This document shows, one piece after another, positions 12,250-23,755 of a stretch of 64,000 nt of DNA. Within the stretch, counting starts at the first letter, position 1. Each line of letters opens with the position of its first letter. Below the pieces are notes generated by a model, which made no database searches, was not told the DNA's origin, and saw only the letters and a list, made by a program, of their open reading frames with translations. Position numbers and translations under genes: made by a program. Origin of the DNA: Sialis fuliginosa (Eukaryota > Arthropoda > Insecta > Megaloptera > Sialidae); contig OY540811.1 of assembly GCA_961205875.1 (NCBI GenBank), forward strand, positions 18,531,248-18,595,247, in the 5' to 3' direction.

Positions 12250-15200
12250 CATATCATACATACTATACATATAATAATAGCTAGAAGTGAAAATACATAA
12301 ATATATTTTACTTTTTAAAATTCAATATTATAACTTAATATTGTTTTTAATTAAATTTTCACAGAACTGTGGGTTTGTAACTATTATATCCATACGTGAA
12401 TTTATTTTTAATTTCTGAAAATACTGAAAATTGAACAAAGTGAAAAAATATATTATGTAATGATCATACGTACATATTACGTACAGATGTGTAGTTACCT
12501 ATATATCGCTTTTTAATTAAAGTATATACAATATATGTATAAACATAAGCTAAAAAAATCTTGTTTATGTATTTCTTGCTTTGTAATTTTTGCATACCTT
12601 CCTTTTAATTATTAATTAAACATAGACCGTGTTTTTTTCCGCCAGTTTTTCAGTGTTTGATTTTTAATAAAGTATAGGAGAGAAATATTGTAGTGATGAC
12701 TTTCTGCGGTAAAACGTACATTTGGTTAACAAATAGATATAATCTTACATTAGTGGATTTAATGATCTAACTTGACTTTGTTCGCCGTAGCTGTTAGATT
12801 CTATGTTTATTTTTTTATTTTTGCTGATTTAAATATAATTTATTAAAGATACATTTCCTAAAAACATAATATTACTTACAAAAAAATATGTCTTTCAATA
12901 CAAAATTTAATTTGTATAACTACAAGAACGATAAAAAAACATTGTGTTATGTATCCATATAACCGTATTAATCACACATAAACATATATAATATCTTGTG
13001 ACGTCATGCGCAGAACATTGTCAAAAACTCGGGAATACCATATCTTTATTATTTGTATCATGTACTAAAACTTGGGCAAAGAAAATATCTATGATTTAAA
13101 AAAAAAACAAGAAAATCGGATAAGTGGTTCTCGAGTGATACGGATAGACAATTAGACAGGCAGAGAGACGTTACATTTTGTAATGTATGTATAGATCAGT
13201 GATCTAAAAGCAGTGTACACCATAGAAAGAATAGCAGTATTACATTATTATAAAATTACAACTGCTCTAAAATCTAGACCAAATTCATAACGACTTGACA
13301 CCATGCATTAAAGTTACTTGTCATATATCAAAATACGATCGATTGTTAAATATACATAAGTATTTATAAACTAAAAATGCACATATCTCATACATACGGT
13401 TTGTTAACTTAAACAATACCATAAATAGTAAAGTAAATATATATTTTCACATAAAGGAAAAATATATGGTAAATATAACAGACGTGTTTATGAGAAAAGG
13501 TGGAGACAAACTGATATTTATATCAAATAAGATATATCTTAAAAATTATATGTTGAATAATTTTCAAAACAAGAGCATATAAAATGGCGAACACATAAAA
13601 CTTTATTGTTCATGTTTGTATACAAACATACACACAAACACATTTGAAAATTTTTATTTTGCGACGGTTATACGCTATAAAGTACAGCGCAAAAATTGTC
13701 ACTGGAAACGTTATCAACGGAAAACACGTACGGAAATGTATTATAGAAAATTTGGCATTATACGTAAGTACATATGAATGTATTTGTGAATTAAAATCGT
13801 ATACAATATTAAATGATTCTTTTATTATTTGTACGGACGATCGTAAAATTGCAATGATTTTAATTAAATTATAATAGAATAACGTTTCAAAAATAAGTTA
13901 CTCTTTTTGATGGAGAGTGGACAAAAAATTAATTAGTTCTGCAGTATAAATGAAATTCATGGAAAATATGAATAAACTCGATATTTTCAATAATAAATTG
14001 AATTTAAAAATAAGTTGTTATTATATATTTATAATAGAAATCTTATTTTCACCGACCCATTTATATAAGCGTCTACAAATAGTGTGCAAAATATAACTCA
14101 TGGAAAGTAACTGCATCCACACAATTTTACGTTCAAAGATAGCGACACGAATTACCCGCGGAAAACGGAAATAACTAAAAATTAAAATGTCAGACTACGT
14201 CCGGAAAATGCAATCTCAAATAACTTTTCACGGTTTCTTTATTACAAAAAGAGTGGGAGACTCTTGAATTCAATGAACTATATTTTTCTTAGACATAAAA
14301 TTCTAGAATTCTTATAAATAATTTTGAACTTGATCGTATTAAAGCAAATTATTTCGATTAAATAAATAATTATTATATTATATATTATATTATATGGCCC
14401 TAATACGAAATTATAGGCTGATGCACAAATACTTTATTTACTTGAATCAATTAATATTTATTTGTTCACAGCAATTTTTTTCAGTATACGCTTTACGATT
14501 GCGCGATAACAACGGAATCGCAAACCATATTTTCGTAAATTGAATTATCACTGTTACAAATTCCAAAACAAATCTCACAGAATCAATACCCAGTTTAAAG
14601 TGTTTGCAAGCTTACAATTTTATGTAATTTCTTTATAATAGCGTGCATTAAATAAATATTTTAATTACTGGTAATTTAATTAACTTTGGGGTAAGATATG
14701 CGTTTCATCATTGACTAAACTGTAATTAATTTTCTGTTTATCTATAAATTATATTTTTATTACACTCAAGCTCATTTTACGTGCTTCATATGTACTAAAC
14801 TTTTAAATGCCCATTATGTTTGCGCATTAAAATATTATTTAATTTTTTCTATTATAATTTCAATTATTTTTTAAAATGTAGATTGTAGATTTTATAAGTT
14901 AAATTTTATTAATTAGAAAATAATGCCAACAAAGGAAGAAGAAGAAACTTTAGAAAATATTTACTAATAATTTTGATTTATGGAAATTTATAATAATTTA
15001 TTGGATTTATTTCTTACCTTCGTAAATCCTTCAAAAGCACGTAGTTTTTAGCAAGGCATTATTTCCAATGGTTGAAAAGATTTAAAACGAACCAATTACA
15101 ATACATTGTAGTAATTCAGGTAGTAACTTTAAAGGTTTATATTTTGACACACACGGCAATAAAAATATAATCCAATAGAAAAATATAGAAAAATCCGAGT

Positions 15201-16136
15201 ATTCACAAGAAGATGGTAATAATGATAGTATGCCATGGACATATGTATACGTAATCCTTAAACACGAGCCTAGTTATATACGCTGTACATGTCCTGCTCG
15301 AAAGATATCCTGACAATAGTTTGAAGTTTTAAAGCCGCTTATCCCCGCAGAGCTACACCTGTCCCATACGAAGTGCTACGTGAGTTTAACTCTCTCAATC
15401 CGGTACATTATCAAAATTTACAAAAAACAAATGCGAGGATTCCAACACATGTTGAAATACTATAGTTCAGTGCAGCAATTTGCAAATTTTGCTGGCAGGG
15501 TGTGAATACAATTGTTTTCATTCGGAGTGAAGCAGTTAAACTTCTTACCGTGTTTTCTTCTTCGCGAGTGCCTTTTTATACTTTTGGATTTACTCTAGGT
15601 ATAGATAGAGAGAGGTGATTTTATTTTTGTATTAGAGGTGATTTTGTTCGATACTATGAGGAAACGTTTATTTTCATCTCCAGATAATGCGAGAGATGTT
15701 TCAAAAGTTTTAAAGTTAGAGGAATGCTTACCTTGCTCTGAGTTCAGTATTGTTCTAAATAAAGCTTATTGTGTCTACAAAAATAGTGTGAGAAATTTTA
15801 AGACATCTATACTTGTCTATGTCTCTATATGAGATTTATATTAAAATAATTATATTAAATTAAATTATATTTCAAGAGCAATACAATTTATCTTTTAACA
15901 TAGGTATTTTGCAAACAGGTTTATTTAAAAGTTGGCTTTTAAAAATTTAATTAGATGAAAATTAACGTTTACCGCATACAAAGGATAATGTTATTGTTTT
16001 TAATAATTACAAGTTTTTTTTAATGTGTCTATTTAATATCACTGCTAATATAATATGTATATAATTATCATATAATAACAAATTAATTGTCCAAACGTCT
16101 TTAGACAGATGTTGTAATTTCAAATATTTTTATTTC
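12250..16136. other. AT-rich intron; one RTE/SINE-like tail
   Basis: Apart from the tail at 13085-13205 I recognise nothing in this stretch. The open frames at 13644-13874 and 15638-15832 have no domain I know. An AT satellite-like run (ttatattatatattatat) lies at about 14370-14396. Confidence 0.4.
13085..13205 (+). repeat. 3' fragment of the RTE/SINE-like repeat family
   Basis: Reads aaatcggataagtggttctc, gagtgata, then gacaattagacaggcagagagacgtt. This is the same tail seen at 26641-26985, 36510-38160 and 39252-39655. The 5' part (gcttcgctcgcg box) is missing, so it is truncated. Confidence 0.65.
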
Positions 16137-16333
16137 CTTCTGAAAGGTATATTTCTGAATTTTTAATTTAAAACATTAATATTTTTACATATTATGATTG
16201 TTTTTAATTGTAGTTTATGATATTTTTAGCCTGACGATGATTCTGTGGATCAAAAGCTTGCGAAAACTTTTTCTTTAATAAATTTGACGTTTAAACAATT
16301 CATTTGTTATTATTTAATATACTAAACGTCACT
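16137..16333 (+). repeat. Solo copy of the 11794 hammerhead-like repeat
   Basis: Aligns along its length with the right arm of the 11794-12240 element, from ggtatatttctgaattttt through the motif to aaacgtcact. The core CTGACGA (16231-16237) and the hairpin are kept, but the G of GAAA is A (caaaag at 16251-16256). That position is essential in hammerheads, so this copy is predicted inactive. It shows the repeat also occurs singly. Confidence 0.65.
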
Positions 16334-17693
16334 ATATTATATTATTATATTATAAGTATCATAATATATATGCTCTGATTGTATTATGAAATTTTTGAGT
16401 CAATATGTCTTTTTACAGGAATTGTAATCTATACAAAATTTAAGGTTTCCGCAGTGATTTTGATATGAATTATAGTTACAAAATATGTATGTTCTGACTA
16501 GACACAACAGCTACTGAACTAATTTTAATATGACTTTCACTGTTATGCCGTGTTCATACCAAAAGACACACATCAACACAAATCGTATTTTAAAATGTAC
16601 CTATAGGTTTTGTTGCCATTTTATTAAAAAAACACACAATTTTAATATGAATGATTAATTAAATTAAACACGTTTTAAGAAAAATTACAATTATTTTCTA
16701 ATAAAAATGTATAAAAACTAAAATAATAATAAATTGCAGTTATGATATCAATATACCTAAATTAACCATAATCACTACCGGCATTGTAGAGTTGTGGTGT
16801 CTGTTTTTAAAGTAGTCAGTTACTGATTTTTACAATACGCGGGTAAAGCCGCGGATAAATTTCTTACAGTTTCATGAAATTTTTTAATCATATTAAAAAG
16901 TCAAATTAGTTTTATAACTATACCTACCTAATAAATTTTGTCGTAACTAATTTGAAATAAGATTTTTCGAAGGTGTTTAAAATCATTAAAACATCAATAG
17001 TCGTTTTTTAAACAGGAATAGAGCAGTTAAAATAAATTTCTTTTAGTACCGCTGTAAAATGAACGCTTTAAATTGAATTCTTCTAAATTTATAGGTACTT
17101 GCAAACAGTTAAAATGGATGTATTCTTGTAACTTAAATGATTACAAGCTTTAAAATAATAACTGTTATTTTCCACTAGATAGATGATTTTAAGTAACATT
17201 TTATGTGAAATAAATGATGTAGACGTATTTTTATCATTTTATGACTCTTTAAATTTTATTTGGAATCGTTACATCGGGAACTTTTCGATTCTTGAACTGT
17301 TTATTTTTATTTATAGTTTGATTTTCTTTAAATTGTTTGACTGATGATCGTTCAAGTGACATTGTTAGTAAAATATGACTATTGTTTTTGAATATATTAT
17401 GTAAATTCTATTAGGCATGAGTCATAGAAAACAAGCAAAAGAAGAATAGGTAACTATCCTTAAAGTCGAACAAAATAAAATAAATATATGTGTATATGTA
17501 TATTGTATATATAATCATTATTAGATGACAATATATAGATAATGTAATGGTGTAATATTCGGGAATCTAGTAGTATCAATATGCCTTTGGGTAAGTCCCA
17601 CTGAAACTACCCACTGAAAAATTATGATGTTATTCTTTTTTTTTCAAGAAAATAACTACAAACCATATATTTTCACAAAAATACTTTTGTATT
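16334..17693. other. AT-rich intron with no recognised feature
   Basis: I see no open frame, inverted repeat or known repeat end in this stretch apart from short AT microsatellites. Confidence 0.45.
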
Positions 17694-18239
17694 ATAAGGT
17701 AACGGCACCGGTCTTGGCAAGCACCCCAGTAATGGCAAATGTTTAATTAAATGTCCTGAATTTCAAATATGTGATGATATTTGATTATAATCATTTCTGA
17801 ATATTAATCTATATATATTTAACTGTCTTACAGCGTGATTTGATGACAATCGGCCAATAGGTGTCAAAATGGTGGACATTTAAACATCGCGGATCAGTCG
17901 AAATTTACGTAGTGTGTATTTTCTTATGTAAATGATTAGTGGAGCGAGTTCGATTATTAGTGATTTTTATGCTGCTTAAATTTTTTTTTTTAAGTGAAAT
18001 TAATATGTTTCATTCTTGAACATATCTTAAAGATAAGGTCACCACTAAATTTAATTTTATTGTTCTAGGAGGGGTTTTGTGTTCAATAACCATTACTGGG
18101 TATTCATTTTTCACTAATACCCAGTAGTGGCAGCGATGTTTTCAAATGTAGTTTTCATTACTAGGTGTGAAAAATGTTAAGCAGGCAGGTTGAAATTATT
18201 AATATATAGTGAATTATAATTCTAAAGATAAATTTGCAA

Positions 18240-18720
18240 TTAACATATTCAAATTAGGTCAGGTAAGTATTAAGGAAAATTTACGATTGATATTATTTTA
18301 TGCAAAAATATATAAAAACATAAAGTCAAATTTAAGGTAGTTAATATGTTTGTTTGAATTGTTTAATGTACAAAAAAATATTGAATAATTAGGGCAGATC
18401 CGTATTAAGGAAGTAATTTAAATAATATTTTCTAAAAAACTATATTATATAGTTATAAGGTAAAAAAATGGAAGATAGTTGTTATATTGACAATATTTGA
18501 ACAAATTATAATATGAAAAATTTAGAACAGGCCCGTATTAACGAAATTTTATAATATTTTATATTTAAAATAAACAAAAATTTAAAGAAAAACTTAGACA
18601 GTTATGTTGATATAATTTAAATAAAATATAGAATTGTGCAGTTTAGGCAGGCCTGTATTAACGAAAATTTACAAATGATTTTTATCGTAAAAAATATAAA
18701 AAAAGAAAAATTAATGATAG
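18240..18720 (+). repeat. Satellite array A, about 4 units
   Basis: The landmark caggYcYgtattaacgaa recurs at about 18259, 18392, 18530 and 18648, giving units of roughly 118-138 bp with substantial divergence. It is the reverse-complement orientation of array B. Confidence 0.7.
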
Positions 18721-19094
18721 TTATGTTGGACGTACCCGCTTCGCTCGCGTTGTATAATTTTTTATACTTATTAACAGTAGAAATAATATTATTTTAATAT
18801 AGATATTGAAATATAATTTTTTTATATTTTTTGCTTTTTATTCATTATAAGGTACTGGCATAACATATGTATGTGATGTGAATTCATCATCAGAAGAAAG
18901 CGTGATTAACATAATGACGACTGTTAATTAACTTGCTTACTATAAATTTAATTTGATAATTGATTTAATTAATTGTTAGTTAAATACTTGCTTACTATTT
19001 GTGATTTATAATTTGTTAATTAAAAAAATAAATTTAATTGTGTAACTATCACACATGTGTTTTACTAAAGCATCTACACAAATTATATTAGATA

Positions 19095-20045
19095 ATATTA
19101 ATTGTATATTTTTCTTAATACGCCCCTGACACAAAAATCACAATATAACAACTGCGGATTGAAAACTTGTTCATGTTTATATAATTTTTATGAAAAAATA
19201 TTCATTATACATTTTTCTTAATACGTGCCTGACTAAAATATTAATATATACATTTTTGGTTTAACTACATCATAACTACATCATAACATACGCCATAACT
19301 TTCATTGCTTAATGGTTTCATTTTTATACAATTTTTATTAGAAAATATTAATTATAAATTCTTTTTAATACGTGCCTGGCTTAAATATACAATATGCATT
19401 ATTGGTTTAGTTACATCAAAGTCATAACTACCATTACTTAATATTTTCATTTTTATAGAATTTTTATCAGAAAATTTTCTAATTATAAATTCTTCTTAAT
19501 ACGTAGCTGACTAAAATATTCATATATACATTTTCAGTTTAACTACATCAATGTCATAACTGTCATTGCTTAATTGTTTCATTTTTAAATAGTTTTTATT
19601 GGAAAATATTAATTATGAATTCTTCTTAATGCGTACCTGACTAAAATATTCATATATACATTTTCGTATTAACTACATTAATTCCATAACTTATTGCTAA
19701 ATGGTTTCGTTTTATACAGTTTTTATTGGAAAAATTAATTATAAATTCTATTTAATACGTGCCTGGCTTAAATATTCAATATACATTATAAGTTTAATTA
19801 CATAGATATAACAACTTCCATTGGTTAACATTTTCATTTTTAAACAAATTTTATGAGAAAATACTAATTGTAAATTCTTCTTAATACGTGCCTGGCTTAA
19901 ATATTCAAAAACATTATCTGTTTAATTACATCGATATCAAAAGTTCCATTGCTTAGTATTTAATTACTTATGATTTATTATTAATTATTATTATTTATTA
20001 TTAACTATAAATTTTACTTAATACGACCCTGCTCTAATTAAAAAT
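19095..20045 (-). repeat. Satellite array B, about 8 units
   Basis: The landmark ttcttaatacgtgcctgact recurs at about 19118, 19216, 19359, 19494, 19624, 19750, 19878 and 20015, giving units mostly 126-143 bp long. Each unit also shares gtttaactacatca, cataact, attgcttaat and a gaaaatattaattataaat block. Confidence 0.8.
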
Positions 20046-20584
20046 GTAATCTATTTACTTATTTATTTATTGTATAACATTTCAAGATATTTACCTTTAG
20101 TTTAAAAAAAAAATTTTATAACGAAGTACTAGAAATATCATTTTGCCATCACTGGGTTGCCATAACTGGTTTTACCTCTGCCACTACTGGAGAAAAAACA
20201 TGATCAAAATAAAAGGCTATAATTTAAAGAAAAAAAACTATATTTGCGGATTTTGGTAATGAAATCGATTAAATAAAGAGTTACTTGTTTTATTAGTAAC
20301 ATGAGTTCATGAAAATTACAAAAAACAAGCTCATTAATCCAAAAAAACTGAAAACTTGCTCTTATAGTGGCCACCACTGGTGCCTTTACCTTATTATAAT
20401 TTTTGTATTAAATAATTTTGTATTATACATATTATAAAACAAAATTATTAATTAAAATGATTAGTTAAGTCACATAAATAGAACAATCTTTAAAAAAAAA
20501 CGGGAAATTAAAACCAACCTCAGTCATTCTGAAACACCTGATAATTAAAATAAATATTGTAAAAACATAATTTGTTCATATGTG

Positions 20585-20635
20585 GCCGCGGGCCTCACAT
20601 AAGAGCGTCGCGGGCCGTGGGTTGGCCAGACCTGA
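20585..20635 (-). repeat. hAT-like element end fragment
   Basis: Read on the minus strand it begins CAGGTCTGGCCAACCC and continues through acggcccgcgacgc, the GC-rich subterminal pattern of several hAT non-autonomous families. I did not find a matching opposite end. Confidence 0.35.
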
Positions 20636-20837
20636 TCTAAAGGAATTTGTAAAAGTTACTACTCTTTCGTATAGCCATCTCCCCTGATCTTACTCTAATC
20701 ATTCAAAATCATGTTCTAAAACTTAATAATCCCATATTTAAAATAATATTATACCTTTCCATCATCAAATCCAAATGGACAAATATAAATAAAGTTCCAT
20801 CTTTTTAGAATTTTATTTATTTCTTCAGTGGCATTAA

Positions 20838-21180
20838 TCAACACACACACGTGCACGCACACACACACACACAGTACAGTCCACTGTCGGGATGACGTCA
20901 ATTGAAGCACTAATCTTCGGGGGATGATAGATTAATTTATTGTGGAGAAACCTGAATACTGCCTGCAAGAGCTCCGGCCAGGTTTAGGGACGGGAAGATT
21001 TTCGTTCGTTTGGCTCAAGTATTATGTCGGATATTTAGTGGAATTTAATTACCCGAAATTAGATGATGTTGTGGGGAGGGGTTAGGGCGTGGTGTCCAGA
21101 GATTAGTTCCTAGTGGGAGTTAGGGTGGTTGTTGTTAGTTGCGTAATACACATGGGGCTTGTGTAAAAAGTGAGGATTTT
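20838..21180. other. CA microsatellite and G-rich intronic block
   Basis: A (CA)n run lies at about 20840-20873. From about 20880 to 21180 the sequence is unusually G-rich for this window (gtggggaggggttagggcg, gtgggagttagggtgg) and contains no open frame. It lies about 0.9 kb downstream of the Ig2 exon in gene orientation, so it could be regulatory; that is only an inference from composition. Confidence 0.35.
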
Positions 21181-21485
21181 GATGATTCATCTTATGTCTA
21201 TTTAAAGTGTTCGTAATTTAATTCTCCCAAATTAGATAGATTATGAATTATGATTGTTATTAATTAATTATGATATTGTGACGTTGAATTTATTGTAAGA
21301 TTGTGAGTTTAATTAATTAAATTATGGGCAGAGACGTATTCAAGGGGTATGTCAATTAAATGACGATAATATAAGATCTATGTTTTGTTGATATAAGCTT
21401 CCAGATACAGTTTGATGAATATTATTGGTTAAGAAAAATCAACTCGTAGCTATGTAAAAAAATTAAGAATAATAATATTTCTGTT

Positions 21486-21702
21486 TTTGAACGTTATTTC
21501 GCATTGCACTATATTGTCACTTAACGTTTCGACCAACATCTCGTGGTCTTCTTCAGAAGTGAAGTGTTAAGTACAGAAAGTGTAGCTGCTTAATTAAATA
21601 AGCGTTAACGTTTGCTAGAAGAAGACCACGTGATGTTGGTCGAAACGTCAAGTGACAATATAGCGCAACGCGGAATAAAACCCAATAATCAAAAGTTTAT
21701 AC
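21486..21702. mobile_element. Inverted-pair hammerhead-like repeat with 12-bp target duplication
   Basis: A perfect 12-bp direct repeat, aatatttctgtt, flanks the insert (21474-21485 and 21703-21714). Inside, 21494-21554 and 21618-21679 are reverse complements of about 61 bp around a 63-bp centre. Each arm carries the CTGAAGA-like core, a GACC/GGTC helix and GAAACGT reading outward. The left, minus-strand core is uneroded; in the right arm CTGAAGA has become TAGAAGA. The duplication length fits target-primed reverse transcription. Confidence 0.8.
21515..21560 (-). ncRNA. Hammerhead-ribozyme-like motif (left arm of 21486 element)
   Basis: On the minus strand: CTGAAGA (21556-21550), one A, helix GACC (10-nt loop) GGTC, GAAA (21530-21527), self-complementary ACGT, then T with the predicted cut after 21523. 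All core positions fit the CUGANGA…GAAA…UH consensus apart from the single extra A before helix II. Confidence 0.5.
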
Positions 21703-22029
21703 AATATTTCTGTTCTTTATTTATAATATTCCGTAATCGTATTTTTAAAATTTTATCAACACGTAATGGTAGGTTTTGTGAACGATTCAGTAAATCGAAT
21801 AAATCAATAAATAATTTATAAGTTTAAGTAAGGTGCGACTTAAATCTACTTTGTATTTAATTTGTTAGACGTAATAAAACATATTATAGAGCTGGTTTAA
21901 GTTCCCATTTTATTTTTATTTTAAAACAAATGTTAAAATTTTATATTGTTCCCAAACGAGAGAACAACAGTACACGACTATAGTACTTGAATGTTTTATT
22001 TCACTCGATACTTATTGAGTTATTTTTAC

Positions 22030-22200
22030 CTGTGTCTGCGTGGTAGAGATTCTTGTGCACCAGGAGGTGTTCCCCGTCTTCCCTGCGCCACAGGATACGC
22101 GGCGACGGACGTCCCGAAGCGCGACAAACCAGTGTCGCGTTCTCACCCTCCTGGGCAGTCAGGTCACTGCTCGTTTCCTCGTCCCGAATATCCGGCGGAA
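22030..22200 (-). CDS. DIP-family gene, exon with first part of Ig domain 2
   Basis: This is an internal coding exon of 171 nt on the minus strand. The acceptor is tttgttgcag before 22200 and the donor is gtaaaaat after 22030. It enters and leaves in phase 1. With the G left by the Ig1 exon it reads [14 protein letters not shown], then [14 protein letters not shown] with the first Ig2 cysteine, then [11 protein letters not shown] with the core tryptophan, ending HKNLYHADT. The VPPDI linker and the C…W…REDG pattern are diagnostic of the second Ig domain of DIP/lachesin proteins, extracellular partners of Dpr proteins in synaptic wiring. An NAT sequon is present. GC content is far above the flanking intron. 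The rest of Ig2 is not in the window. Open frames on the opposite strand here are shadows. Confidence 0.9.
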
Positions 22201-23468
22201 CTGCAACAAATCAACAACGATGTTATACAATGTTATTTATATGAATCATAATATTGTAGTGAATCATTTAGATAAAAAAGTTTATTAGGTGATATTGGAT
22301 TTAATATTTTCGAGATATTCCAGAAATATTTTTATACCGTGTTAAAATAATATTGTAACTGATGCAGATTCAAAAATGACTCACGAATATCTTAAATTAA
22401 CACGTTAATATGTACATATGTATGAATGTAAACTTTTCGAGGATATTTTATATAAATTTTTTTAATGAATCGACAAAATTTGGAGTAAATTATTTCTTAA
22501 TAATAACTATCAAAAATATTATCGTATTGTAAAAAAAAATGTATTATGAATTTTTATAACTGAAATCTAAAAAAAATCCTATGAATTTTTTTTCGATATT
22601 TGTAAAATAGTCGAAAGTTGCCTCATTTTCCACCCTTAACAACTAGTTAAGGTTGTAATTTTGCAACTACTCTATAGGGATCTGGTGTCTATATGGTGGA
22701 TTCGCACACCTGAGCAGCCATTTTGACGACTTACTTCTTTTGATATGTCCTTTCAAAAAAAAAAAAAAAACCGTTAATTAAAACGACCATTACCTTTCTG
22801 AGATGAGGTACGATACAAAAGATATTAGAATTAATTTTAATTTAAAAATTACTAAATGTTAAAGGAATTATTTACATATTAATAATAAGTTTTAGTTTGG
22901 GAAGGGTCGAAATATTCACCTGAAGAAAAACACCCCATAAATTTGTTCGCTTAATAAGCTAAAGTAGATCATACGCCCACTGAACTGTGCTGCTCTCATC
23001 TGTCGTTATAATGAACTGAAAAATTGTTCAATTACGAAATTTAATAGGGATTTTAATATGGTAATCTTGTTCAGCTAATTTTCGCTGCCAATATTTTTTA
23101 TTAGGGTAGGTACTGGCGCGTACTGATTTGTGATTATTTTCAAATTGACACTTGCGAATGATTTCTTGCAGATAAATTAGGTATATTTTCTTGATAGAAA
23201 ACCCACGCGAATGTGAATACTTACAATTTGATTTCTAGTTAGAAGATTTATTATTATTTTTATTTAATTAGCTTGATATTATTAGGACAATGTAAAAATG
23301 GCAAATCTTGGCATGTAAAATTCCGTAAAAAAATTTGTTTAATGAAGAAACCTGAATTATATTTTAATCTATCATATTTTTTTGATCATAAACTTTCAGA
23401 TATTGAGTAAACAAAGGTCTTCAAAATGATACATTTGTCAATTATTGTGATACCTTAGAGAATTTAAC
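22201..23468. other. AT-rich intron with no recognised repeat
   Basis: Ordinary AT-rich intron with a poly-A run at about 22755-22772. I see no other feature. Confidence 0.4.
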
Positions 23469-23479
23469 AATAAGTATAT

Positions 23480-23517
<38 letters not shown>

Positions 23518-23587
23518 GAAAAACGGAGAAACTGTGGTTTCTTAGTTACTAAACTAAAAATACACCTTAACCACAAAAATTAATGTC

Positions 23588-23632
23588 ACTCGACACGTGT
23601 TTCGACTTCACGAGAAGTCCTCATCAGGAGCC
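23588..23632 (-). ncRNA. Hammerhead-ribozyme-like motif, left arm
   Basis: Mirror image of the right-arm motif: CTGATGA (23627-23621), one G, GACTTC/GAAGTC helix with a TCGT loop, GAAA (23603-23600), self-complementary ACACGTGT, C, predicted cut after 23592. It differs from the right arm only in the loop. Confidence 0.6.
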
Positions 23633-23657
23633 AAACGATTCCAGTCTGGAATCGTTT

Positions 23658-23702
23658 GGCTCCTGATGAGGACTTCTTGTGAAGTCGAAACACGTGTCGA
23701 GT
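23658..23702 (+). ncRNA. Hammerhead-ribozyme-like motif, right arm
   Basis: CTGATGA (23663-23669), G, helix II GACTTC (23671-23676) with loop TTGT and GAAGTC (23681-23686), GAAA (23687-23690), then helix III ACAC/GTGT with no loop, C at 23698 and predicted cut after it. Helix I could start GCTC/GAGT. The loopless helix III implies that two copies act together, as known for small hammerheads of Penelope-like elements. The G at 23670 is unpaired, unlike the textbook core. Confidence 0.6.
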
Positions 23703-23755
23703 GACATTAATTTTTGTGGTTAAGGTGTATTTTTAGTTTAGTGAATAAGTATATG

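Larger units (their letters stand above)
17694..20394 (+). mobile_element. 2.7-kb TIR element carrying two opposed satellite arrays
   Basis: The left end ATAAGGTAACGGCACCGGTC matches the reverse complement of the right end (ATAAGGTAAAGGCACCAGTG). The sequence just inside each end also matches the two ends of the element at 45082-46251: the left flank with cagcg…gatgacaatcggcc and ggtggacattt, the right flank with actaataaaacaagta and tttaaattatagccttttat. An attat flanks both sides if the repeat starts at AAGGTA. The inside holds two tandem arrays in opposite orientation and no transposase. An internal ataaggtactggca at about 18850 hints at a composite origin. Superfamily not assigned. Confidence 0.7.
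1..22029 (-). other. Intron of the DIP-family gene, downstream of the Ig2 exon (continues past position 1)
   Basis: This stretch follows the donor site of the Ig2 exon on the minus strand. I searched it for the second half of Ig2 (the usual G-A-Y-L-C-I-A-S-N pattern before the third Ig domain) and did not find it, so the intron appears to be at least 22 kb. It holds many mobile-element remains, listed separately. That it is intron is inferred from the open phase-1 donor at 22030. Confidence 0.6.
23481..23743 (-). mobile_element. Retroposed inverted-pair hammerhead-like repeat with poly(A) and 12-bp duplication
   Basis: A perfect 12-bp direct repeat, aataagtatatg, flanks it (23469-23480 and 23744-23755). 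Directly inside the left copy is a run of 33 T (23481-23513), which on the minus strand is a 3' poly(A) tail. The rest is a near-perfect palindrome: arms 23548-23644 and 23646-23742 of 97 bp differ at one position, with a single central base. Both arms carry a complete CTGATGA / GACTTC-GAAGTC / GAAA / ACACGTGT-C motif reading outward. Poly(A) plus duplication points to insertion of an RNA copy by target-primed reverse transcription. Confidence 0.85.

Noticed and set aside
15345..15395. Possible plus-strand micro-exon between cccgcag and gtgagt
   Set aside because: Only about 29 nt, on the opposite strand to the host gene, with no matching coding neighbours.
18881..18910. catcatcag as another hammerhead core on the minus strand
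   Set aside because: No GAAA or hairpin at the required distance.
19095..20045. Regularly spaced repeats as a CRISPR array
   Set aside because: Units of 118-143 bp diverge along their whole length with no separate spacers, and the host is an insect; this is satellite DNA.
21991..22288. Three overlapping plus-strand open frames of 63-86 codons
   Set aside because: They lie over the minus-strand Ig2 exon and owe their openness to its GC-rich coding sequence; no domain on the plus strand.
22690..22725. ggattcgcacacc as a tRNA-like B box
   Set aside because: No A box at the right distance and no cloverleaf could be drawn.
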